A program made the translations under genes and the position numbers. Below the pieces are notes generated by a model that made no database searches, was not told where the DNA came from, and worked only from the letters and a program-made list of their open reading frames with translations. A stretch of DNA of 64,000 nucleotides from Chloroflexi bacterium CFX4 (GTDB taxonomy: Bacteria; Chloroflexota; Anaerolineae; Aggregatilineales; UBA2796), in the NCBI GenBank assembly GCA_021404685.1, contig QWHC01000007.1, positions 164,073-228,072 on the forward strand, given 5' to 3'. Shown here one piece after another: positions 26,474 to 34,481 of this stretch. Each line of letters opens with the position of its first letter. Position 1 is the first letter of the stretch.

Positions 26474-26505
26474 CTTGGGCGGTGAGTGTTTGCTCACCGC
26501 CCAAG
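26474..26505 (+). terminator. Strong intercistronic hairpin after the ATPase gene
   Basis: CTTGGGCGGTGAG (26474-26486) and CTCACCGCCCAAG (26493-26505) form a perfect 13-bp stem with loop TGTTTG. No T-run follows. It may partly terminate, or stabilise the upstream mRNA and set the ratio of the ATPase to the YukD-FHA protein. Confidence 0.6.
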
Positions 26506-26558
26506 GAACGGCTCATGCAGACTGAACCAAACCCTGAAAGGCAAAAAGAGAATCGGCT

Positions 26559-27260
26559 ATGACACGCTTAGTAGTGACGATTTCCTCTGATTTGTTCGAT
26601 AATGCCGAGCAAGAAGCCTCTGTGCGCGAAAACTTGCCCGTGCGGACGTTGATTGAGGAAACTCTCAAAGAGTTCAACCTGCCCGAAGATGCCCTCTATG
26701 CCTTGCGGATTGAGGGCAGTGGACGGGTGTTGGACGGTGAAAAAACCTTAGAGCAACAAGGCGTGAAGACGGGCGAGCGCCTTACCTTTTCCCGCGAACG
26801 CCGTGCGCCGCGCCGTGAAGCTGCCATCGGCGGTGGTGCGTCGCGCATTCTATTTACCACCAACAAACGCCCGTATTTCCGCGAGGACTCACGCGGCGAG
26901 ATGTTTAACATCGAGTTTCAGCCCGCCATTATCGGTCGCCCTGATCAAACCAATCCTGCCAGCCGTGAACTGCTGGCGGTGAACCTGGAGAGCTACGAAG
27001 GCGCTAAGAGCGTCTCACGCTACCATGCACGGGTGACGGAAGATCAGGGACAGTTTTACATCGAAAGCCTTGCCGAGCATAACCCTGCTTACCTGAATGG
27101 CAGTATCGTGCGGTTTGGCGAAAAGCGTGTGATGTACCCTGGCGATAAAATCCGCATTGGGCAGATCACGCTCACCTTTGGCGTGCGGACTGGCACAACG
27201 CAAAGTATGCCAAACATGCCGCAAGGGCAAACCGTCATAGACCCGAACTTCAATCAATGA
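26559..27260 (+). CDS. YukD-like ubiquitin-fold / FHA-domain fusion protein
   Basis: A 233-residue cytoplasmic protein. Residues 1-80 form a ubiquitin-like fold (MTRLVVTISSD, LPVRTLIEETLKEF, ALYALRIEGSGRVLD, LEQQGVKTGERLTFSR) like YukD/EsaB and the EccD N-terminus of T7SS. Residues about 120-210 are an FHA phosphothreonine-binding domain, with IIGRP, SVSRYHARV (S-R-x-H), NPAYLNGS (N-G) and GDKIRIGQITLTF. In Bacillota FHA domains sit on EssC and YukD is separate; here FHA is joined to YukD. It lies 89 nt after the giant ATPase and overlaps the Nudix gene by ATGA, so it is very likely part of the same system. The FHA domain might read phosphorylation even though the nearby kinase looks inactive. 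Confidence 0.85.
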   Translation: MTRLVVTISSDLFDNAEQEASVRENLPVRTLIEETLKEFNLPEDALYALRIEGSGRVLDGEKTLEQQGVKTGERLTFSRERRAPRREAAIGGGASRILFTTNKRPYFREDSRGEMFNIEFQPAIIGRPDQTNPASRELLAVNLESYEGAKSVSRYHARVTEDQGQFYIESLAEHNPAYLNGSIVRFGEKRVMYPGDKIRIGQITLTFGVRTGTTQSMPNMPQGQTVIDPNFNQ

Positions 27261-27751
27261 CGGCACGCCGCCTAGCCAACCTCTTGCGGCGTGCGCCGTG
27301 GTTGGTGCATATTCCGCTGCGCTTCACGCGCATCTTTCATGCCCATGTGACCGTTGGTGCGGTTGGTGCTGTGTTCAACGCACATGGGCAACTTTTGCTG
27401 GTGGAGCATGTCTTTCATCCAAAAACACCGTGGGGATTGCCCGGCGGCGGCATGGATCGCGGCGAGACGCCTGATGAAACCGTCCGCCGCGAACTGCTTG
27501 AGGAGACCGCGCTACCGGTGCAGATTATCCGTCCGTTGGTGATTGCCCGTTCGCACTTGCTGCCACACCACCTTGATGTAGCCTATCTGTGCCGTTTGCC
27601 TGAAGGGGATCACCCGATCCGCCTGAGTGGAGAACTGTTAGACTACCGCTGGCTTGCCCCGGATGCGCCGCTGCCGCCGCTTTCGCGCTTTCACACCGAA
27701 GTGGTGCGCCTTGCACGCGCTGCGGCTGCCACCTCAGCGATTTTGGATTGA
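27257..27751 (+). CDS. Nudix hydrolase
   Basis: The 164-residue protein has a complete Nudix box, LPGGGMDRGETPDETVRREL followed by LEETALPV (G-x5-E-x7-RE-U-x-EE), which binds metal and cleaves X-linked nucleoside diphosphates. The N-terminus is basic and contains WLVHIPLRFTR. The substrate cannot be read from the sequence. Its ATG overlaps the stop of the YukD-FHA gene, so it is translationally coupled to the secretion operon. Its last 18 nt overlap the 3' end of the converging epimerase gene. Confidence 0.9.
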   Translation: MTARRLANLLRRAPWLVHIPLRFTRIFHAHVTVGAVGAVFNAHGQLLLVEHVFHPKTPWGLPGGGMDRGETPDETVRRELLEETALPVQIIRPLVIARSHLLPHHLDVAYLCRLPEGDHPIRLSGELLDYRWLAPDAPLPPLSRFHTEVVRLARAAAATSAILD

Positions 27752-28195
27752 CCAATCAAAGCCAATCTCAGGATCATCAAAGGCGATGCGCTGTTCATCC
27801 GGCGCGGCGGCATTGTAGCTGTGCGTGACGGTATAGAACAGCAGCACAGGCTGGTTGCCCAGCACCTGATAGCCATGCGCCACACCACATGGGATAAGGA
27901 TCGAGACGGGATTGTCCTCGCCAGCGTAGACAACCATCGTCTGTTTATAAGTTGGTGATTCAGGGCGGCGATCATACATCACGACACGCGCCATGCCGCT
28001 CGCCACATACCATATATCATCTTGCTGCTGATGCCAGTGAAACGCTTTAATGACGCCCGGATACGTTTTGGTGACGGTGGTCTGCCCAAAGCGACGCAGC
28101 AAGTTGTCATCCTCGCGCAGCACTTCGCGCAGATAGCCGCGATCATCGCTGTGCGTGGTTAGCTTTTTCACCACCACATCATGAATTTTACCCAT
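27734..28195 (-). CDS. dTDP-4-dehydrorhamnose 3,5-epimerase-like cupin (RfbC family)
   Basis: A 153-residue cupin related to RmlC/RfbC, which epimerises C3 and C5 of dTDP-4-keto-6-deoxyglucose on the way to dTDP-rhamnose. Visible family features are DDRGYLREVLRED, the catalytic-type His region VIKAFHWHQQQDD, and ILIPCGVAHGYQVLG. It is shorter than typical RmlC (about 180 residues), and no other rhamnose gene is nearby, so it may be a related sugar cupin. ATG 28195 gives a normal N-terminus with AAGGAG 12 nt upstream; ATG 28222 is the alternative. It converges on and overlaps the Nudix gene. Confidence 0.78.
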   Translation of the reverse strand: MGKIHDVVVKKLTTHSDDRGYLREVLREDDNLLRRFGQTTVTKTYPGVIKAFHWHQQQDDIWYVASGMARVVMYDRRPESPTYKQTMVVYAGEDNPVSILIPCGVAHGYQVLGNQPVLLFYTVTHSYNAAAPDEQRIAFDDPEIGFDWSIQNR

Positions 28196-28431
28196 GTGCG
28201 GGCAATACTCCTTATTCTGCATTGTCTTGAGATTTGCCCATCAAGCATACCGCACTTCAGCCCTCTGCGGAATGCCTGATTAGGTTTAGTCTATCCTTCA
28301 AAAAAGTCCTTTTTACAGCTTATTTATGGCAACGTTAGCACGTTCTCTATTTGCCTTCTTTGCCGAAGGGCGCTACGCTGGGCTAGGTTCGTTACACAAG
28401 TGTGATGAAGCTGGCATTTTCAGGAGCTGAT

Positions 28432-29872
28432 ATGCGTCGCGTCGTTCAGTTGATGATTGTATGTATGGTTGTGGTTGCGCTCCTGTTGCTTGCTGTGCCA
28501 AGCCCGGCACAAGGGGACGATCTTGTTGTTGTAGGATACAACATCGCTAGCAAGCAGATGGTTGTCAGTTATCCGCGTCAGGCGGCGCGTTTTCGGGGCG
28601 ATCCCGAAGCGTTGCGCCAAGCGCTCACCCGCATGAAGATATTTGCAGAGTTCGTCGCCACACAGCACCCGGCGGGCGCTAATGTCTTTGCTGCTGCGGG
28701 CAAACAAACAGTAGATGTCCCTGTGCCTGGCAGCAATCGCAAAAACCGCGAAACGGTCTGCTATTACCATCTATAACGCACCGGGCAACGAAATTGCCGC
28801 CGCACTGTCAATCACAATTGTTCACGAATTGGTTCACTGCTACCAGGGCTTTAACATACGCCCAGACTCGTCACGCTTGGATTTGCCGGCACGCGCACGG
28901 TGGGTGGAAGGCTCAGCCGAATGGTTGGCACAGAAAGTCTACCCGGAATTTGGCGTTGCGCCCGAGGTGAGCGACTAGCAGGCTGACTTCGTTGATAGAG
29001 TGGGCAAAACTTGTTGAGCGGCAATTACGCTTATGATGGGATGTACTTTTGGCACGCTCTGGAGCGGCATACGAACGTTACCCGTGCCATGGAACTGCTC
29101 AAGCAGCTGCTGCGCGAGCCTGATAACGCCGCCGAGATTTTAGATCGCCTGCCTGACTCGAAAGGCGTCTTTGCCACCTTTGCCAAGTTGATGGCGCACA
29201 ATGCCATTCCCTACCAGCCCGAACCCGCCCGTCTTTATAAACCTGAATACATCCAAACACCGGAAGCATTGCCGTTTAGCTTTGCCGTGTACACTGATAC
29301 ATTCTCCTTCACACCCTACTTTGTGCGGCTCACAGGGCTGGAAACACGCGGTGTTGTGGTCAAGGTAAATCATAGGCTTCGATTGCACGTCGGAGGCACC
29401 ACCACCTTGCCTTGTGGGCAACTGGAAGCTCGCCAGGTGGCTCAGCATCAACAGCCCTAACGACGGCGAAGTGCTGAGCTATGGCGCCAGCGGCATGGAT
29501 ATCCTGCCAACGGGCTTTTTCACGTTTCGGCTAGATGGCATTCAAGGGCAGATCGGGGCGCCGTCGGATCGCAAAGTCCAACTACGCTTGAATGGTGTTG
29601 TGTATGCAGGGCGCGCAATCTTCGCCGACCTTGGCGGCGGCAAGTACAGACCATCTGGCGGCACGGCGGAGCTGATCGGCACGCCAACAGCCTGGATGCA
29701 GATCAGCGGCGTGGCAGGCATACAGGAGATAGGTGAGTCGCTGCGGCGATTCTTACCCGCTTCTGGCAGGCTGGGCGAAGGTAATGTCGTCTTCATCTGC
29801 ACAGGCGCTAACACAATGGAATATCAGATTAGTGCGGGTGGGCAGGTCATCACGTACAAGTTCGCCAAGTAA
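28432..29872 (+). pseudogene. Broken secreted zinc-metallopeptidase-like gene
   Basis: Four fragments in two frames add up to one protein. Fragment 1 (28432-28776) has AGGAG, ATG and a signal peptide ending in AQGDD. Fragment 2 (to TAG 28976-28978) has TIVHELVHCYQ (HExxH) and WVEGSAEWLA, giving the gluzincin Glu ligand. Fragment 3 (29011-29460) continues with YDGMYFWHALERHTN, and fragment 4 (29414-29872) is a beta-rich C-terminus. The needed repairs are frameshifts near 28750-28775, 28985-29015 and 29365-29415 plus the TAG at 28976. With several independent lesions a pseudogene is more likely than programmed frameshifting, though sequencing errors are possible. The intact ancestor would be an exported peptidase of about 475 residues. 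Confidence 0.75.
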
Positions 29873-29886
29873 ACGCGCTCATCTGA

Positions 29887-29913
29887 TCGGGGCAACCTGT
29901 ATGGCTGCCCCGA
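29887..29913. terminator. Hairpin downstream of the broken peptidase gene
   Basis: TCGGGGCA (29887-29894) pairs perfectly with TGCCCCGA (29906-29913) over an 11-nt loop. There is no clear T-run. It probably ended transcription of the former peptidase gene. Confidence 0.5.
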
Positions 29914-29992
29914 CGCACAACATAATGGAGGGAGAGATACCAAAGTTGGCGAGGGATCAGGAGCGCTTAAAGGCATACATAGCCGAGCAGTG

Positions 29993-31912
29993 CTAAGCGC
30001 TGACCGTATCCAGCGTGGCAATGGCATACGGCAGCAGGGTCAGGCTCAGCCCTTCCGCCGCGACCGTGTGCAGATCGCCTGTTGCACGGAATGCCTCAGG
30101 CTGCATCATGGCTTGCAAGGCGCTGTTTTCATCCAGCACGCGTAGCCGATAGTTGCCCTGTATGTGCAGCGTCAGCAGGTGCGGCGCAGCGCTGAGGTTG
30201 GCGATCAGTAAGCGCGTTCTGCCGTCCTCACGCAGCGCCATGCCCACCAAGTACGGCGAACTGCCGTGCAGCGGCGCAACCTCAGCCGCCGCAAACTCGC
30301 CCACATCCGCAAAGACGTGGTACATAGGAAACACCGCGCCCACTAATGACGGAAAACGCGGATGCGGCGTCACCTGTTCGCGTTCCAGAACGCCGCGCCA
30401 ACCCGTCGTCTCGTAGTAGGTCAGGCTGTTCACAGGCGTCAGGCACAGCGCTGCAAGGCTGCCAAGCGTCCACGCCGCGCCGATCAGCGCCGTTTGGCGC
30501 GGATCAACCTGTGGTGGCAGTTGGTTGGGTGGTGGTAACGTTTCATCGCTGGTGGCAGCGGGATTAAAGCGTGCTTTGAGTGTGATAGGGCTGACGTGCA
30601 GCGTCTTTTCAGGCGCAAGGCTTTGAGCAGAGGCAACCATGGCGGGCTGCGCGGCGATATTCTCGATCAGGCTCTCGTGATCATCGGCGTGAACCTGCGG
30701 ATTGAAGGCGTAGACCAAGCCATCGGCATCAGGATAGGCTTGGCGATTCATGTTCAGTTCGGTGAACTGCGCGTGCGACCCTGCCACAAATGGCGCGCCA
30801 ACTGCCTCTTGGGCAAGGATATGCCGCGCAAGGCTCAGCAGCGGCGGTGGCGTCACAAACTGCTGCGTGCTAAAGATCAGCCAGCGCAGCACAGGCGGCG
30901 CAATTTCTGGCAACACGGCTGCCAAAGCGCGCAGCTCAGCCTCAGCGGATTCTGTGCAATAGAGCGTAATCTCCAACGGCACAGCCAGCGCTTTTGCCTC
31001 TAGCGACGCACGCCGCAAGGTCTGGTGCCAATTTTGAACGCCAAGCCGCAGGTCTACGCGCAAATGGGAGAGATTGAGCGCTTTCAGCCGCGCCATCTCG
31101 CTAGGCGTCAGCGCCTTGCCATGGCTTGCCACACCAAGCCCGATCTGCGGCAAACGGCGGGCAAAATCGCCCACATGCAGGCTGCTAATAGGCGTGCTGG
31201 TCGTTACCTCAGGCAGCACGCCGCCGGCATGTAAGGTCACTGCCTGCTGCACTTGCGCGCCAACAGGTATCTCTACAGGCTTGGGCAGCGCGTGCGGCGT
31301 GCAGTAAGTCTTAAATGAAGCATCTGACCAATTGCGCTGATCTTCGGTCTCGAAAATGTCGCCCGCAAAGCGTAGCGCGATGTCTACCGTGCCAACGCGG
31401 TAGCCCATCGCTTGCACGTTGAGGAACGGCTGTTCAGGCGCGATCAGGCGCGGAAAGCGGCGCTCGTGGCGCGTTCCGTCTGGCGCTTCAATCCAAACAG
31501 GCAGATCGGCGCACTCGGACGCGGGATGCAGCACACAAAAGCCGATCCGATTGCGGCGAAAGGCGCTGAGTGCTTCGCCCGCCATGCTAAAGCGCAGCGT
31601 GCTGTCCTCCGTCCCGATGATCTCAGCCTGCCAGCGGAAGTTAATCTCGCCTTCGGTGTGTTGTGCGGTGAAGGTGAGGCGGAAGGCGCGTTCGGCACGC
31701 TCCAGGTGCAGGTCGCTCACGCTGAAAGGAATAGTGTTCCAGTTGGCATCGCGCACGGCAACATACATGCGCTGGATAGCCTCACGCTCACCAATACAAA
31801 TGTGGCGCAAATCGCCATGATGATAGTACAGCGTCAGCGCGCCGGCGCGCAGCGGCACAAAAGGCGGCGGCTCCGTTGGCACACCATAGTAGAGGATGTT
31901 TTTAGAGGACAT
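29993..31912 (-). CDS. D-apionolactonase-like family protein
   Basis: This 639-residue cytoplasmic protein has no signal peptide. Its N-terminal beta domain includes DLRHICIGEREAIQRMYVAVRD and FRRNRIGFCVLHPASECAD, phrases I associate with the D-apionate lactonase (ApnL) family of apiose breakdown. The middle (about 250-560) looks like a glycosidase-type TIM barrel (LSHLRVDLRLG, ITLYCTESAEAEL), and a C-terminal beta domain follows. No other apiose genes are nearby, so the substrate is uncertain. ATG 31912 is preferred to GTG 31918 because AGGG lies about 8 nt before it. It is 9 nt downstream of the aminopeptidase gene, forming a two-gene operon. Confidence 0.62.
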   Translation of the reverse strand: MSSKNILYYGVPTEPPPFVPLRAGALTLYYHHGDLRHICIGEREAIQRMYVAVRDANWNTIPFSVSDLHLERAERAFRLTFTAQHTEGEINFRWQAEIIGTEDSTLRFSMAGEALSAFRRNRIGFCVLHPASECADLPVWIEAPDGTRHERRFPRLIAPEQPFLNVQAMGYRVGTVDIALRFAGDIFETEDQRNWSDASFKTYCTPHALPKPVEIPVGAQVQQAVTLHAGGVLPEVTTSTPISSLHVGDFARRLPQIGLGVASHGKALTPSEMARLKALNLSHLRVDLRLGVQNWHQTLRRASLEAKALAVPLEITLYCTESAEAELRALAAVLPEIAPPVLRWLIFSTQQFVTPPPLLSLARHILAQEAVGAPFVAGSHAQFTELNMNRQAYPDADGLVYAFNPQVHADDHESLIENIAAQPAMVASAQSLAPEKTLHVSPITLKARFNPAATSDETLPPPNQLPPQVDPRQTALIGAAWTLGSLAALCLTPVNSLTYYETTGWRGVLEREQVTPHPRFPSLVGAVFPMYHVFADVGEFAAAEVAPLHGSSPYLVGMALREDGRTRLLIANLSAAPHLLTLHIQGNYRLRVLDENSALQAMMQPEAFRATGDLHTVAAEGLSLTLLPYAIATLDTVSA

Positions 31913-31921
31913 ACGCACACC

Positions 31922-33025
31922 CTAAACCAAAAACTCGCCGTCTTGGTAGAACAGCACATCATCCACAAAAATTTGCCCGCCATCACGCATATCGCAGATC
32001 ATGTCCCAATGGATGCTGGAGTGATTCACGCCGCCCGTCTGCGGATAGGCACGCCCAACCGCCATGTGGACGGTGCCGTGAATCTTCTCATCAAACAGGA
32101 TATGCCCTGTGAAGCGATCCACACCGCGATTGGTGCCAATGGCGAACTCGCCCAAGCGCCGTGCGCCTGCATCGGTATCCAGCACCGCGTTGAGGAATGC
32201 CTCGCCTTCTTGGGCAGTGGCGCGCCTGATCACGCCGTTCTCAAAGTGGAGTTCCGCGCCGCGCACCACGCCGCCATTATAAAAGGCGGGATAGGTGAAG
32301 CGCACCCAACCGTTCACGCTGTCCTCAACGGGACCTGTGAAAATTTCGCCGTCGGGAAAATTGACGCGCCCACTGGCATTTTCCCATGTGCGCCCTGCCA
32401 CGCTCATCTGCAAATCAATGTTCTTGCCCTTCACATGCAGGCGCTGCCTGCCGCGCAGATAGTCCACAAGGCGCTGCTGTTCAGCCTCCATCTTCAGCCA
32501 GCCCGCCACGGGATCATCCGATCCGACCATGCAGGCGCGGTAGACGAAATCCTCATACTCGGCAAGCGTCATATTGGCATCTTGGGCGTAGGCGGGCGTT
32601 GGAAACAACGTTGTGCAGCGGCGCAGTGATCCGTTGCCTTCACGCTCCATTTGGATGTTGAGCAAATCGCCAAAGGCGCGCATCCGTGCCTGCACCTTTT
32701 CGGTAGGAATGCCGCTTAGCTCAGCAGTGTCGTCGGCTGCCTCAATGCGGATGATCACATCTGCCGTGTCGTACATCAGCTTGAGCATGGGATTGACGGC
32801 TGCCAATTGGTCAAGGCTGCCGTTTTCCGCCGCAATGCGGTTCTCGGCGCTCATGTGCAGGTAGTTGAAGGGAATGCCACCCGCTTTGAGCGCCTCGGCG
32901 GTTAGTGCTTGCATCAGCGGCTGCGCTAAGGGCGAGGTGCCGCGAAACAGGACGCGATCACCGGGCTTGATGCGCGTGGAGTAATTGACGAGGACGCTCG
33001 CCATTTTCTGAATACGGGAGTCCAT
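31922..33025 (-). CDS. Aminopeptidase, M29 family (AmpS/PepS/aminopeptidase T type)
   Basis: A 367-residue protein matching M29 metallo-aminopeptidases, which release N-terminal residues from peptides in the cytoplasm. Recognisable parts are LVNYSTRIKPGDRVLFRG at the N-terminus, ASGRVNFPDGEIFTGPVED (metal-ligand Glu), LGEFAIGTNRG, HILFDEKIHGTVHMAVGRAYP and NHSSIHWDMICDMR (metal-ligand His/Asp). Length is slightly below the usual 410. ATG 33025 has AAAGG about 10 nt upstream; TTG 33043 is unlikely because it contains this site. It heads the operon with the apionolactonase-like gene. Confidence 0.9.
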   Translation of the reverse strand: MDSRIQKMASVLVNYSTRIKPGDRVLFRGTSPLAQPLMQALTAEALKAGGIPFNYLHMSAENRIAAENGSLDQLAAVNPMLKLMYDTADVIIRIEAADDTAELSGIPTEKVQARMRAFGDLLNIQMEREGNGSLRRCTTLFPTPAYAQDANMTLAEYEDFVYRACMVGSDDPVAGWLKMEAEQQRLVDYLRGRQRLHVKGKNIDLQMSVAGRTWENASGRVNFPDGEIFTGPVEDSVNGWVRFTYPAFYNGGVVRGAELHFENGVIRRATAQEGEAFLNAVLDTDAGARRLGEFAIGTNRGVDRFTGHILFDEKIHGTVHMAVGRAYPQTGGVNHSSIHWDMICDMRDGGQIFVDDVLFYQDGEFLV

Positions 33026-33196
33026 AGAAAAAGCGCCTTTCAAGAAACACTGTATGGGTTCATTATGGCGCGTTCGGGCGCGTGGCGCAATTGCGCGCCC
33101 AAACTGATTGTGTTGAGCATCTTATTTAAATTTCCCATTGCCTGTTTTGCTGGTAAATTTTTGAGCTAAAAATCGAAGTTGGCAGAATTTACTTCA

Positions 33197-33225
33197 TTGA
33201 CTTTTGATTAAAAACTGTTTATGCT
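33197..33225 (+). promoter_or_regulatory. Promoter of the WXG100-domain gene
   Basis: TTGACT (33197-33202) and TATGCT (33220-33225) are 17 nt apart, within an A/T-rich region of about 190 bp. Transcription would start near 33232, 30 nt before the ATG. This is one of the best promoter matches in the window. Confidence 0.75.
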
Positions 33226-33261
33226 AATAAAACAGCAGTATGTTCTCGTAAGGAGATGAGC

Positions 33262-34431
33262 ATGAGTGCGCCTACAATTCAAGCGGATTATGACGGTTTG
33301 AAGGCTATTGCTTCCGGACTGGCTGTACAGGCTGACCAAACCTTTGCCCTAACCAGATCGGTGGGCAACTGTCTTGATGCACTGCGCGGCAGTTGGCTAG
33401 GCAAAGGCGCACGGCAATTTTATGCTGAAATGGATCATGAGGTGCTGCCTGCTATGCAGCGGCTGCGCGCCGCGTTGGATGAGGCAAGTACAGCCGTAAA
33501 ACGCACGGCTGTGCTATTGGAAGAACACGAACGCCAAGCAGGCATACTTTTCTTTGGTGAAGGCAACAGCGTTGAGCGGGCGGGAAATATTGCAGGCGGC
33601 GCCCTAGCTGCTTCCCTAAGCACCGCTTCCAAGCTGTTCGCTGCACCTGTGGCGCTGCCCTTTGCAGCGGCGGGCATATTAGCTGCTCTCGTCACTAAAC
33701 CTGACCTGGCAGCTTTTCTCACACGAGCCTTTGGGGAAGGAGGGAAAATTGGCATCCGTGAAGGCGGCAGTTACCTTGCTGAGAAGATGGTTGAAAAATA
33801 TTTGAAGTCCAATTTTGGATCCAACATCCTTAAAACATTTAGCGGTAAACTTGGAAAGGTGCTGGGTGGAACAGCCTATGGCGCTTTGAGCGGTGTCTTG
33901 TTAGACCTCGTAAGCGGCACGCCCATCACAGGTGAAACAATTGCCACACATATGCTGAGTGGTGGCGCTAAAGCTGTTGTTTCGCTAGTACCAGGTGGAG
34001 GCATTACACTGCTGGCTGATGCTGGCATACAAGTTGTAGGCACTGTGGGCGCTGCACTCATCTTTGAAAATGCTGAGGCGCTCTCCTACAACAATCTCGC
34101 CCGCGCACAGGAAATTCGCAAACATGCTTCCGCTTTTCAAGGAGCCCTTAATAACTTCAGCCTCAATGGGGTGATTGATAAATCCGCAGCGGCAATTGTT
34201 GAAGGCGTCTCCAAGGGCGATGTAATGGTAGCGGCGGGGGGCATCGCAAAGGCAGGTCTTGAATTCATTGGCGGCGGCGTGGGTACGCTAGTGCATGGCG
34301 CGGCACTCGCCAAAAACATTGGGGATAGCATTGGCGAGGCAGTACGCGATAGCGCCAGAGAGTTCGGTAACTTCATTAGTGGCGCAGCGGAAAAAGTGGG
34401 CGGTTTTCTAGGGCTATTGGGCATTCGCTAG
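33262..34431 (+). CDS. WXG100-domain protein with Gly/Ala-rich hydrophobic C-terminal region (likely T7SS substrate)
   Basis: Residues 1-95 of this 389-residue protein form a WXG100-like helical hairpin: helix 1 (about 8-40), turn GSWLGKGARQFY with W45-L46-G47, helix 2 (about 55-92). WXG100 domains mark proteins exported by T7SS. The rest is rich in Gly, Ala and hydrophobic residues, with several glycine-zipper helices (about 108-145, 195-220, 235-280, 330-360), suggesting a membrane-inserting or pore-forming part. No enzyme motif is seen. It lies 6.8 kb from the ATPase gene, alone, with its own promoter. ATG 33262 sits 6 nt after AAGGAG; ATG 33256 directly abuts the site. No immunity gene is obvious next to it. 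Confidence 0.78.
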   Translation: MSAPTIQADYDGLKAIASGLAVQADQTFALTRSVGNCLDALRGSWLGKGARQFYAEMDHEVLPAMQRLRAALDEASTAVKRTAVLLEEHERQAGILFFGEGNSVERAGNIAGGALAASLSTASKLFAAPVALPFAAAGILAALVTKPDLAAFLTRAFGEGGKIGIREGGSYLAEKMVEKYLKSNFGSNILKTFSGKLGKVLGGTAYGALSGVLLDLVSGTPITGETIATHMLSGGAKAVVSLVPGGGITLLADAGIQVVGTVGAALIFENAEALSYNNLARAQEIRKHASAFQGALNNFSLNGVIDKSAAAIVEGVSKGDVMVAAGGIAKAGLEFIGGGVGTLVHGAALAKNIGDSIGEAVRDSAREFGNFISGAAEKVGGFLGLLGIR

Positions 34432-34433
34432 GC

Positions 34434-34478
34434 ACTGACGGGACACTGAGCCTCTGCCCAGCCCAGATGTCCCAGTCA
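34434..34478. terminator. Imperfect hairpin between converging genes
   Basis: GGGACA (34440-34445) pairs with TGTCCC (34468-34473), extended across a one-base bulge by TGAC/GTCA. It has a long loop and no T-run, so it is a weak terminator candidate for the WXG100 gene and pdxT. Confidence 0.35.
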
Positions 34479-34481
34479 TTC

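Noticed and set aside
28326..28430. 34-codon frame before the broken peptidase gene
   Set aside because: No ribosome binding site, no similarity recognised and composition unlike a small membrane or regulatory peptide.
28432..29872. Programmed frameshifting in the metallopeptidase gene
   Set aside because: Several separate lesions including a TAG stop are needed, and no slippery heptamer with a following structure is evident.
31412..32629. 405-residue plus-strand frame
   Set aside because: It is antisense to the apionolactonase-like and aminopeptidase genes, both with clear family matches; composition is His/Ala/Arg-rich and non-protein-like.
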